Source: Bacteroidales bacterium UBA2861 (GTDB taxonomy: Bacteria; Bacteroidota; Bacteroidia; Bacteroidales; UBA932). Taken from it: 43,335 nt of DNA. The stretch is taken from NCBI GenBank assembly GCA_002350615.1, contig DEFD01000024.1, forward strand, positions 185 to 43,519. Direction: 5' to 3'. Positions within the stretch are counted from its first letter, which is position 1. Each line of letters begins with the position of its first letter. This document shows positions 18,101 to 24,957 of the stretch, piece by piece. A model generated the notes under the pieces. That model did not search any database and had not been told where the DNA came from. It saw nothing but the letters and a program-made list of their open reading frames with translations. The translations under genes were made by a program, and so were the position numbers.

Positions 18101-18373
18101 ACCGTTTATCTTATAGTTTATTCCGTTGGCTGACAGCACTTTGGAGATGGCATTCCGCGCCGGTTCGTCCGTAAATGAGACGGAAACCCTTTTCTGCATC
18201 TCCGGACTGGCAGTGCTGAAGAAGAAGTTATAACTCGTCTTGTTCTGCATCTCGGTCAACACTTCCGACAGAGGGACATCCGTCATACGAAGGGTAAGCA
18301 ACTCATCCGGGGTTTGCGCAGGCAGTCCCAGAGGCAAGATTGCGGACAAAAATATGAGAAGTATCTTTTTCAT
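15200..18373 (-). CDS. SusC/RagA-family TonB-dependent transporter with STN domain (PUL1)
   Basis: This is an outer-membrane beta-barrel importer of oligosaccharides, 1057 aa. After a signal peptide (residues 1-19) comes an STN domain (~22-97: LTLRMTDVPLSEVLTEMQNK). A carboxypeptidase-regulatory-like beta domain follows (~106-190: VSGIVKDENGEPLPGAGVMV), then the plug (~200-310, with IESIDILKDASAGAIYGTRA) and the barrel, ending FTAGVKLTF. The STN domain marks the transducer type that talks to a FecR anti-sigma factor, and fecR lies directly upstream (9-bp gap). The pairing with susD is immediate. Confidence 0.95.
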   Translation of the reverse strand: MKKILLIFLSAILPLGLPAQTPDELLTLRMTDVPLSEVLTEMQNKTSYNFFFSTASPEMQKRVSVSFTDEPARNAISKVLSANGINYKINGKDVIVQAVKQQRQHLKVSGIVKDENGEPLPGAGVMVVGTGNGVVTDIDGRYSLEVELPASLEYSFIGYLTVTEKVTPQIVNSLDIQLFPDENRLEEVVVIGYGTLEKKQVTSSIASIKADDLVKGGGGATIATSLRGQVSGLTVNTSSSPNAGYGFQLRGVSSINADDAPLVVIDGIPGGHLSALNPDEIESIDILKDASAGAIYGTRAAGGVILVTTKHAEEGAITLTYTGELSTEAVRTRPHVLSRYRYLHYDIGTDYGSDTDWYGELLNEGALSWRHSLALTGGTKTSRLYANFMTQDQKGIAIGDGRRDYEGRLNANFSIWDGVMDIIIHSQFLQVERDLRSSSSQFNQALKLNPTISPYSSENESGYNVLTGGNDVFNPVADVMLKQVDRREQWISADAMFRLHLPWDLTAQTTFGWQNKNRQNTTYYDSHHKNCVDNGYHGSGSHGYTRWLDLSSETTLSWDRMFGDHKVNAVAGYSFLENRGSESFSMSNYDFVIDGIGAWDMGKGTWLSEGDAGMSSHKDPRSRLVSFFGRANWSWRNRYMLMASVRHEGSSKFGINHRWGTFWSLSGGWRISHEAFMKDISWLDDLKLRVGYGITGNNNFSSGVTVPTYSSNSFWIYDGQWVVSYGHSKNVNNDLHWEEKSELNVGLDWSVLGNRLFGKVDIYRRAVDGMLYSIRVPQPPAIYETTTMNYGNLENHGWEFEIGGVPVRGKNWRWSTTLRLSHNESTITSLWGNNTYSDRVEFPSPGNPGTGGRMEEGTRVGQYFIWKYAGLTEDGRWLVYNKDGDIILADDRKYEDKRYIGNAIPALIASWDHSVSYKNLTLTVNLRSWMKFDVFNTINMYYGLATDSGINVLRTAYIENRHIKQEKVLCDYWLEDGTFLKIDAVSLSYNWDTSKRSWGKYVRNANFYITMRDLACFTRYSGLNPEVNINGLDAGYEWFNSIYPQTARFTAGVKLTF

Positions 18374-18382
18374 CCGGACAGA

Positions 18383-19342
18383 CTATTTCTTGGTGAGTAT
18401 TATTTCTCCCGCATGCTTATGGGAACGGACCCCGCAGGTCTGTTCTATATAAGAAAGTATAGTGTCCATATCCCTGTTTTCGAAGGTTCCGGAGAAGCGC
18501 AGGCGAGAGAGAGCAGGATCCAGGCTGACCCGCACATCCATCGCGTGGGACAGCTGCCGGGCCACCTCACCGAGGGGCGTGTCGGAGAACACCAGTTTAT
18601 TGTCCATCCATTCTATGCCGCTCACCGAGCTGCGGTTAACCAGGGAGATGTCTCCGCTTTTGGTGTTGTAACTGAAATGGTCGCCGGGGACAAGGATATT
18701 GGAATCGCTGATAATGCCCGAGCGGAGCACATCGGCCCGTACCTTGCCTTCCAGGAGCATCACCTGCACTACAGTATCTGCCTTGAACGCCTGGACATTG
18801 AAACGGGTGCCAAGGTCGGTCACTTCGACTCCTGCCTCGGTCTCTATTATCAGTGGCCTGTCCTCATCGTGCGAAGCCTCGAAATAAGCCTCGCCCACAA
18901 GTTTCACTCTTCTCTGATCCGCTTCCTTGAAACTCAGGGGAAAGGTAATGGAGGAGTTGGAATTCAGATATGCCAGGGTGCCGTCAGGCAGGGTTATTTC
19001 CACCTTTTTGTCTTTATTCGAGGACAGCGTGACCATATCGCTTCCGGTTTTCACCGGACCGGCGAGATACATAACCAGCCCGCCTGTGGCAAAAATCGCC
19101 AAAGCCGCTGCCGCCCGGAACACAAACCGCATCTTCCGTACCGTCAGTTTCCTTCTCAGGCGGCCCAAGGCACGGGCGGCATCATAATCGCCCTCTCTTC
19201 CTTTCAACCTCATGGCATATTCCGCAAGCGAGAGCTTTTTCAACTCATCCGCATTTGCCCGGTCCTTTTCCGCCCAGGCTTCTATCTCCGCTTTGAGGGT
19301 ATCATCCCCTTTGATGTAAGCAATCAAATCTTCGAGTTCCAT
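18383..19342 (-). CDS. FecR-family anti-sigma factor (PUL1)
   Basis: The product is a 319-aa inner-membrane regulator. Residues 1-70 are a cytoplasmic sigma-binding region rich in charged residues. One membrane helix spans about 72-95 (RFVFRAAAALAIFATGGLVM). The periplasmic FecR domain includes VTLSSNKDKKVEITLPDGTL and AYFEASHDEDRPL, and the C-terminal STN-like tail includes GIEWMDNKLVFSDTPLGEVA. It probably holds the divergently encoded ECF sigma factor (19474) inactive until the SusC transporter signals. It is the first gene of the PUL1 operon. The promoter in the 131-bp divergent gap towards fecR is not clear to me. Confidence 0.92.
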   Translation of the reverse strand: MELEDLIAYIKGDDTLKAEIEAWAEKDRANADELKKLSLAEYAMRLKGREGDYDAARALGRLRRKLTVRKMRFVFRAAAALAIFATGGLVMYLAGPVKTGSDMVTLSSNKDKKVEITLPDGTLAYLNSNSSITFPLSFKEADQRRVKLVGEAYFEASHDEDRPLIIETEAGVEVTDLGTRFNVQAFKADTVVQVMLLEGKVRADVLRSGIISDSNILVPGDHFSYNTKSGDISLVNRSSVSGIEWMDNKLVFSDTPLGEVARQLSHAMDVRVSLDPALSRLRFSGTFENRDMDTILSYIEQTCGVRSHKHAGEIILTKK

Positions 19343-19423
19343 CTGCTTATGTTTTAATATATGACGCCCGGGAAAAGCAAAACCCTAAACTGTGTGTTTA
19401 TGTCGAATCCACAGGAAAATGTC

Positions 19424-19431
19424 TATATTTG
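19424..19431 (+). promoter_or_regulatory. -7 promoter element of the PUL1 ECF sigma gene
   Basis: TATATTTG fits TAnnTTTG. No good TTTG lies 19-21 bases upstream. Transcription would begin near 19435. An ATG at 19447 is followed in frame by a TGA three codons later, and the usable start is the in-frame TTG at 19474. Confidence 0.5.
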
Positions 19432-19473
19432 CAGGGAGAGTACCACATGGCCGCGCGCTGAATAACCACACAG

Positions 19474-20034
19474 TTGGAAAACATTTCGGACATAAGGAAA
19501 GCGGAGCTCATTCGCACAGGGGACAAGGCAGCATTCCAGTCCCTGTTCACGGAGTACTATGCCCCGCTCTGCCGCTATGCTTCCATATTTGTAAAAAGGG
19601 CAGAAGTGGAAGACCTTGTCCAGGACTTCTTCGTGCATATATGGGAAAACCGGGAAAGGATTACCGTGGACAGCTCTTTAAAGGCGTATCTTTATGCAGG
19701 GGTGCGCAACATGTGCCTTTCCCTCATACGCCGGGACGGCAGGACGAAGGCATACCAGGAGTATATCTACAATAAACTGAAAGACAAGCTTGAAGAACCG
19801 GACGAAGGCTACTTCAATGATATTGTCAGCCTTTTGTCCGACGCCATCGCGGAGCTTCCGGAACAGGGACGGAAAGTGTTCGAGCTGAGCCGGTTCACGG
19901 ATATGACCAATAAGCAGATAGGTGAATCCGTGGGACTTTCGGAGAAGTCAGTGGAGTATCATATCACAAAGGCTCTCAAGTTCCTTCGGGAGCACTTGAA
20001 GGATTACCTCTTCATAATCCTGATGCTCATTTGA
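19474..20034 (+). CDS. ECF (FecI-like) RNA polymerase sigma factor (PUL1)
   Basis: The product is an ECF-type sigma-70 of 186 aa. Region 2 is visible at about residues 18-65 (AAFQSLFTEYYAPLCRYASI, then VEDLVQDFFVHIWENR). Region 4 is at about 125-175 (LPEQGRKVFELSRFTDMTNK, then SVEYHITKALKFLREH). It is divergent from the fecR-susC-susD operon that it presumably activates, unlike PUL2, where the sigma gene leads the operon. The only plausible start is TTG at 19474. An in-frame ATG at 19447 is cut off by a TGA at 19459-19461. The stop overlaps tail-to-tail by 8 bp with the alpha/beta hydrolase gene. Confidence 0.9.
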   Translation: MENISDIRKAELIRTGDKAAFQSLFTEYYAPLCRYASIFVKRAEVEDLVQDFFVHIWENRERITVDSSLKAYLYAGVRNMCLSLIRRDGRTKAYQEYIYNKLKDKLEEPDEGYFNDIVSLLSDAIAELPEQGRKVFELSRFTDMTNKQIGESVGLSEKSVEYHITKALKFLREHLKDYLFIILMLI

Positions 20035-20923
20035 GAATATCCTTCCAAACCTGCTCCCTGCCCGTTTCGTTAAGGATTTCATGGCGCATGCCTGGGTAGA
20101 TCTTAACGTCGACGTTTGTATAACCGGCTTTGCGCATCTTGTCCGAAGAAGCCTTGAGCTCCTTGTCCGCGCCGCGGCAGGGGTCTTCGCCTCCCGAAAT
20201 GAAGTGCACCGGAAGGCCAGGATTGGAACAGCGCCAGCCCTTGAGCGAGTAGCAGTCCTGCATGAGTTTCATGAGGTTGTAGAAACCGTTGGCGGTGAAA
20301 ATGAAACGGCAGAGGGGATCGTCGTGGTATTTTTGGAGCACATCGTGGTTGGAGCATACCCAGGCGCGGCCAAAGCCCTCGCCTTCGAATCCCTTGTTGT
20401 AGCCTGCGAAGGACATCTTTTGCAGGAATTTCGGGCGGGAATGCCAGCCGACAAGCTTTCCGGTGAGCCAGGCTAGCGCCGCGCCGGCGCCCTTCGCCGG
20501 ATTGTCGGCAGGGCTTCCGCACACGTAAAGGGCGTTGATAGTATCATCGTAACGCTTTGCATATGAGCGCACTACCATGCTTCCCATGCTGTGACCGAAG
20601 AGAGTGAAGGGCAGTCCTGGGTACTCCTTGCGCGCCCAGTCGCCGACGGCCTTGACATCTTCCACCATCGCAAGCCAGCCTCCTTCTCCGAAGAAGCCCA
20701 GATCCTCTTCCGTCTTGACTGACGCTCCATGCCCGCGATGGTCGTGAATCACCGCCACATAGCCTTTGGAAGCAAGATAGTCCATGAAATCGAAATACCT
20801 TTCCTTATGCTCGCACATTCCGTGAGCAAGCTGGAAAATGCCCTTGGGCGTGCCCTGCGGTTCTGCTACTGCGACGGAAAGCATCAGCTCGTCGGAACTG
20901 GCCTTGAGTTCAAACTGTTTCAT
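20027..20923 (-). CDS. Alpha/beta hydrolase, lysophospholipase/monoacylglycerol-lipase type
   Basis: The product is a 298-aa cytoplasmic serine hydrolase of the Hydrolase_4/S33 group. The nucleophile elbow GHSMGS holds Ser112, and the rest of the triad is probably Asp247 (SGGEDP) and His281 (GMRHEIL). The HGMCEH oxyanion-region motif is at 34-39 and HDHRGHG at 60-66. The start MKQFELKASSDEL at 20923 is preferred; two upstream ATG options would overlap the rhuM-like gene. It lies 7 bp downstream of that gene on the same strand, so the two are probably co-transcribed. The substrate is unknown; acyl glycerol esters are the common guess, and glpK is nearby on the other strand. Confidence 0.85.
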   Translation of the reverse strand: MKQFELKASSDELMLSVAVAEPQGTPKGIFQLAHGMCEHKERYFDFMDYLASKGYVAVIHDHRGHGASVKTEEDLGFFGEGGWLAMVEDVKAVGDWARKEYPGLPFTLFGHSMGSMVVRSYAKRYDDTINALYVCGSPADNPAKGAGAALAWLTGKLVGWHSRPKFLQKMSFAGYNKGFEGEGFGRAWVCSNHDVLQKYHDDPLCRFIFTANGFYNLMKLMQDCYSLKGWRCSNPGLPVHFISGGEDPCRGADKELKASSDKMRKAGYTNVDVKIYPGMRHEILNETGREQVWKDILK

Positions 20924-20930
20924 AATTGTA

Positions 20931-21977
20931 TTACTTACCATATTTGACGGATTCCTCTTCAAGAAGAAGGAAACGGTCGAAATCACTCTGGTACAGACGG
21001 TCCTGGATAATACGGAATTTCTCCCACTCGGTTTCTGCGTGGATTCTTGCCATTTCCGCGGAGACCTTTCCTGCGTCTTGCAAGACCTCTCGGTCCATAA
21101 GCGTAAGGAACCCGTTGAGGCGAGTCTCCCAATCTTCCATTGTCATAGGAATATGCCTTAAAGCCATACTCTCGGCTAAATCCAGATAGGCTGTTACCAT
21201 ACGGCTCAGAATGCCCATTTCATCCTCGCTGAGGTAGTTTTTTGCAATAGTAACGTCAGATTTCCGAATCTTGCCATCCGGAGCATCCTCCCACGTGGTC
21301 AATCCCATATGTTCTCTCTCTGCATCGGCTCTTTGTACGATGAGTTCTGCAGCTGTATGCCCGTGTACGGCATAATGCAACTTGTTCTGAACAGTGGCAT
21401 AAAAACGGATGGTTGCGGGAGCCTGAGGGTCGTAATCCAGCGATGTCGCATAAATGTCAGTGATCTTCTGATAGAATCTTCTTTCACTCATCCTGATCTC
21501 CCGAATGCGCTCGAGTTGGTCTTCGAAATACTTATCTGTCAGGAAGGCCCCTTTCTTCAAACGCTCGTCGTCCATTACCCACCCTTTGATAGTGTACTCC
21601 TTTACAATCCCGTTAGCCCATTTACGAAACTGAATGGCACGTTCGTTATTTACCTTGAAGCCAACGGAGATAATCATCTGAAGGTTATAATGAATCACTT
21701 CGCGATTAACCATTCTTGCTCCCTCTTGTTGAACTATCCGAAAATTCCGGATAGTTGCTGCTTGACTCAATTCGCCATCTGAAAAGATTTTTTGAATATG
21801 ATCATTCACAGTCCGCACGTCTACTCCATATAACTCTGCCATGAGTCTCTGCGTGAGCCAGATATTCTCATCTTCATACCGTAATTCAACACTCAATGGT
21901 TTGTCGCCGACAGATGCGACGTATGACAGATACTCTGCTGCGCTGGAACGTATTGTTATTTCTTTTTTCTTTGCCAT
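20931..21977 (-). CDS. RhuM-family protein
   Basis: The product is a 348-aa protein of the RhuM family, named after a Salmonella pathogenicity-island protein and widespread in bacterial accessory regions, with no agreed biochemical role. Visible hallmarks are the N-terminal Bro/KilA-like region (SVELRYEDENIWLTQRLMAE, VRTVNDHIQKIFSDGEL), NREVIHYNLQMIISVGFKVN at about 113-132, RAIQFRKWANGIVKEYTIKG, and the C-terminal LTLMDREVLQDAGKVSAEMA. Length is normal for an intact member. A TAATTTTG element at 22000-22007 could drive it divergently from glpK. DNA binding is plausible from the N-terminal region but not proven. Confidence 0.88.
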   Translation of the reverse strand: MAKKKEITIRSSAAEYLSYVASVGDKPLSVELRYEDENIWLTQRLMAELYGVDVRTVNDHIQKIFSDGELSQAATIRNFRIVQQEGARMVNREVIHYNLQMIISVGFKVNNERAIQFRKWANGIVKEYTIKGWVMDDERLKKGAFLTDKYFEDQLERIREIRMSERRFYQKITDIYATSLDYDPQAPATIRFYATVQNKLHYAVHGHTAAELIVQRADAEREHMGLTTWEDAPDGKIRKSDVTIAKNYLSEDEMGILSRMVTAYLDLAESMALRHIPMTMEDWETRLNGFLTLMDREVLQDAGKVSAEMARIHAETEWEKFRIIQDRLYQSDFDRFLLLEEESVKYGK

Positions 21978-21999
21978 GGCCCACTCCGCGGTTAATATG

Positions 22000-22007
22000 C
22001 AAAATTA
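22000..22007 (-). promoter_or_regulatory. -7 promoter element of the RhuM-family gene
   Basis: TAATTTTG on the minus strand matches TAnnTTTG and lies 22 bases before the ATG at 21977. No upstream TTTG box is seen at the standard distance. It sits within 12 bases of the glpK -7 element on the other strand. Confidence 0.5.
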
Positions 22008-22011
22008 ACAT

Positions 22012-22019
22012 TATTTTTG
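22012..22019 (+). promoter_or_regulatory. -7 promoter element of glpK
   Basis: TATTTTTG matches TAnnTTTG and ends five bases before the glpK ATG at 22025, implying a leader of only a few bases. It is crowded against the divergent -7 element at 22000-22007, so the two polymerases could hardly bind together. Confidence 0.55.
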
Positions 22020-22024
22020 TGTTC

Positions 22025-23524
22025 ATGAAGCGATACATTCTTTCTCTCGACCAGGGGACGAGCAGTTCCAGGGCCATCCTCTTTGACGAAAACTGCAACC
22101 AGGTGGCAAGCGCACAGCGCGAATTCACACAGTTGTTTCCCAGACCCGGATGGGTTGAACACGATCCGATGGACATTCTGGGTTCCCAGTTTTTCGTGAT
22201 GAACGAGGTGCTGGCGGCAAACCCCGAGAAGCCAGTGGCAGCGCTCGGAATCACCAACCAGAGGGAGACAACCATTGTCTGGGATGCTTCCACGGGAAAG
22301 CCAATTTATAATGCGATAGTCTGGCAGGACAGGCGTACGGCCGAATACTGCGACGGGCTCCGTGCCCGCGGCCTGGAGGATATGATCCGCCTGAAGACCG
22401 GCCTGATGATTGACGCATATTTCAGTGCAAGCAAGATAAGGTGGATACTGGACAATGTCCCGGGCGCAAGGGAGAAGGCTTCGAAGGGAGAACTCAGGTT
22501 CGGGACCGTGGACAGCTGGCTGGTGTGGAACCTCACGGGCGGCCGCGTGCACGTCACTGACGTATCCAATGCTTCGCGCACGATGCTGTTCAATATCAAG
22601 GAAATGCGTTGGGACGAGGAATTGCTCGAGTTGTTCGGCATTCCCGCCTCGATGCTTCCGGAAGTGCGTTCTTCCAGCGAGATTTACGGCGAGGTGGACA
22701 GGGAGTCGCTCCGCAGGGCAGGTTTCGAAGCGCCGGCATACAGCATACCCATTGCCGGAATCGCCGGAGACCAGCAGGCGGCCCTCTTCGGGCAGATGTG
22801 CCTGGATCGCGGTTCGGTGAAGAACACTTATGGCACGGGATGTTTCCTTCTGATGAACACCGGCAGCGAGCCGGTCTTTTCGAAGAATCGGCTCCTCACA
22901 ACGCTTGCATGGAAGATTGGGAATCGTGTGGACTACGCCCTTGAGGGCAGTATTTTCGTCGCGGGAAGCGTGGTGCAATGGCTCAGGGACGGTCTCGGCA
23001 TCATCAAGACTTCGGCCGGGATAGAGGAGTTGGCGGCGAGCGTGCCGGATAACGGCGGGGTGTATTTCGTGCCGGCTCTCACAGGGCTCGGAGCCCCGTA
23101 TTGGAACCAAAGGGCCACTGGAACCGTCACCGGGATCACCCGCGGCAGCACCTCGGCACATATCGCGAGGGCTGCACTCGAGGGCATCGCCTTCCAGACC
23201 ATGGATATAGTTAACGCGATGGAAAAAGATTCGGGGATTCCGATTTCCGAACTTAAGGTGGACGGCGGCGCCTCACGGAACAACCTCCTGATGCAGTTCC
23301 AGGCCGATATCCTTGGCGTGGACGTAATCCGTCCCGCCGTCACCGAGACCACCGCTCTCGGCGCCGCCTGCCTTGCGGGCTATGCCGCCGGCATCTGGGA
23401 CAGCAAGGAAGAACTTCTCGGCCGCTGGCAGGCCGAACACCGCTTCTCCCCCTCCCTTCCCGCCGACAGCATCTCCAGCCTCAAGGCCGGCTGGGCCGAC
23501 GCCATCGCCCGCTGCAATCTCTGA
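22025..23524 (+). CDS. glpK: Glycerol kinase
   Basis: The enzyme phosphorylates glycerol with ATP to sn-glycerol 3-phosphate in the cytoplasm. It is 499 aa, the normal length, starting MKRYILSLDQGTSSSRAILF. Glycerol-binding residues are visible as Arg80-Glu81 (NQRETT) and Tyr132 (AYFSASK). The catalytic base is probably Asp249 in IAGIAGDQQAAL. The ATP-site motifs FVPALTGLGAPYW and VDGGASRNN are present. A longer frame begins at 21896 but runs through the promoter. No glpF or glpD is adjacent. The gene is convergent with the GH20 gene at the end of PUL2. Confidence 0.97.
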   Translation: MKRYILSLDQGTSSSRAILFDENCNQVASAQREFTQLFPRPGWVEHDPMDILGSQFFVMNEVLAANPEKPVAALGITNQRETTIVWDASTGKPIYNAIVWQDRRTAEYCDGLRARGLEDMIRLKTGLMIDAYFSASKIRWILDNVPGAREKASKGELRFGTVDSWLVWNLTGGRVHVTDVSNASRTMLFNIKEMRWDEELLELFGIPASMLPEVRSSSEIYGEVDRESLRRAGFEAPAYSIPIAGIAGDQQAALFGQMCLDRGSVKNTYGTGCFLLMNTGSEPVFSKNRLLTTLAWKIGNRVDYALEGSIFVAGSVVQWLRDGLGIIKTSAGIEELAASVPDNGGVYFVPALTGLGAPYWNQRATGTVTGITRGSTSAHIARAALEGIAFQTMDIVNAMEKDSGIPISELKVDGGASRNNLLMQFQADILGVDVIRPAVTETTALGAACLAGYAAGIWDSKEELLGRWQAEHRFSPSLPADSISSLKAGWADAIARCNL

Positions 23525-23531
23525 TGGATTC

Positions 23532-23545
23532 CGCACTTCGGTGTG
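23532..23545. terminator. Possible weak hairpin between convergent glpK and GH20 genes
   Basis: A CGCAC stem, TTCG loop and GTGTG stem (five pairs, one of them G-U) lies in the 49-bp convergent gap. No proper T-run follows directly on either strand, so this is only a weak terminator candidate. Confidence 0.25.
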
Positions 23546-23573
23546 AAAAAACGCCCATTTTGCACACGGGATA

Positions 23574-24950
23574 CTAACGTATATTCGGGCAAGCGGGCTC
23601 GGGATGCCGGGAGGAATCTCTGGCATCGTAGTAATAGAAACCCTGGGCATCCATCCATGAATAGACGTATTCCAGACGGTGGAGGAAATCTTCATAGTCC
23701 CTGTTCTCTGACCAGGCCTGTTCAGCCAGTGCGAATAAACGAGGATAAAGCATAAAGTCCACCCTTTCCGAATTGTGTACGTGCTCCGTCCAGAGATTGG
23801 CCTGAATGCCGAGCACTAGGGGGGAATCCTCTATCTTGTATTCATATATCTGGCGGATAGTATTAAAGTGTTGTTTTCTGCCCCTGTGACCATATTTCTG
23901 TCCCGGCTCTTGACAATAGTCCAGATACATCGGCAGATGCGGGCATACGACCATCCGGAATCCGGCATCCAAAGCCTTGTGGAATACTTCTGGATGATCC
24001 GCCCTCCACCATTGAAGGACTATAGATGATGGCTTAATGCCGCTCTCGGCCAAGTCATCCCAGGCAAGGACCTCCTTGCCCAAAGAAATAACAATGGCTG
24101 CTACCCGCCGCCCGAAATAATGCTGTACTTGCTGAACGGATGAATATCCTTCCCTCTGCATCAGGGCATGCACTTCGGGAAGGGTAATCCATTTCTCGTT
24201 CTGCACTTCGTCACCTCCTATGTGGATATACCGTCCAGGGAAAAGAACAGCGAGTTCGGTGAGTATCGTGCGTATGACATCATAAGTAAGTTCCTTCCCA
24301 GGATTGAGAGTTCCCTGAAGACCGTCTATTTCCGGAATTGAACGGACGGCGGCTCGCGCGTGTCCGGGCATATCTATCTCAGGAATTATTTCGATATGCC
24401 TTTCAGAGGCGTACTGCACTATTTCCCGGATGTCTTCTTGCGTATAAAATTTCGCTGGGGATTTCTTATCCGTTTCACAACCTATCCCTCCTATTTCTGT
24501 CAGTTGCGGAAGTGCCTTTATCTCCACCCTCCATCCTTGGCTATCGGTCAAATGCCAGTGGAAGCGATTGAGTTTAAACTCCGCCATCATATCAAGTATT
24601 TCTTTTACCTTCTCTTTGCCGAAGAAATGTCGGGCTTCGTCAAGCATGAAACCTCGCCAGGCATAACGGGGAGAATCCTTTATAATGCCGCGATAAAGAT
24701 GCCCGTTTCGGGAAAGTTGTCCGAGGGTCTTTTCCGCATAAAAGCGACCTTCTGGCGAAGAAGATTTTATCGCAATCCCCCTCCTGCCAATCTTGAGTTC
24801 ATAAGCCTCGGGAGCCATTTTGGCAGAATACACATAGCGGATATGCCCGGAGTATTCCGTCTTGATTTTGGTCTCTCCCATCTTTACCTCCCTGGGATAT
24901 GGCACTACACCCAGGGAAGCGGAGAGAAGTATAATACTTAAAAGGTTCAT
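23574..24950 (-). CDS. Beta-N-acetylhexosaminidase, GH20
   Basis: The enzyme removes terminal beta-linked GlcNAc or GalNAc by substrate-assisted catalysis. It is 458 aa with a short signal peptide (about residues 1-15). A reduced N-terminal GH20b domain is followed by the GH20 barrel: RGFMLDEARHFF (99-110), FHWHLTDSQGWRVEI (130-144), IIPEIDMPGHA and the catalytic pair Asp247-Glu248 in HIGGDEV. A tryptophan-rich QWW segment is also present. It lacks the C-terminal domain common in larger Bacteroides hexosaminidases. As the last gene of PUL2 (7 bp after the DUF2264 gene) it suggests that this locus handles an N-acetylhexosamine-containing glycan. Confidence 0.94.
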   Translation of the reverse strand: MNLLSIILLSASLGVVPYPREVKMGETKIKTEYSGHIRYVYSAKMAPEAYELKIGRRGIAIKSSSPEGRFYAEKTLGQLSRNGHLYRGIIKDSPRYAWRGFMLDEARHFFGKEKVKEILDMMAEFKLNRFHWHLTDSQGWRVEIKALPQLTEIGGIGCETDKKSPAKFYTQEDIREIVQYASERHIEIIPEIDMPGHARAAVRSIPEIDGLQGTLNPGKELTYDVIRTILTELAVLFPGRYIHIGGDEVQNEKWITLPEVHALMQREGYSSVQQVQHYFGRRVAAIVISLGKEVLAWDDLAESGIKPSSIVLQWWRADHPEVFHKALDAGFRMVVCPHLPMYLDYCQEPGQKYGHRGRKQHFNTIRQIYEYKIEDSPLVLGIQANLWTEHVHNSERVDFMLYPRLFALAEQAWSENRDYEDFLHRLEYVYSWMDAQGFYYYDARDSSRHPEPACPNIR

Positions 24951-24957
24951 CTGATGT

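Noticed and set aside
19459..19461. Recoded TGA (readthrough or selenocysteine) in the sigma gene
   Set aside because: TGA is used as an ordinary stop by many genes here and no SECIS-like structure is evident; a TTG start explains the frame.
20027..21977. Toxin-antitoxin pair (RhuM-like gene plus hydrolase)
   Set aside because: Both proteins are of normal enzyme or RhuM length and neither resembles a known toxin or antitoxin; co-transcription alone is not evidence.
21992..23161. 389-aa minus-strand open frame
   Set aside because: Antisense to glpK, with no recognisable domains and no promoter or operon context.
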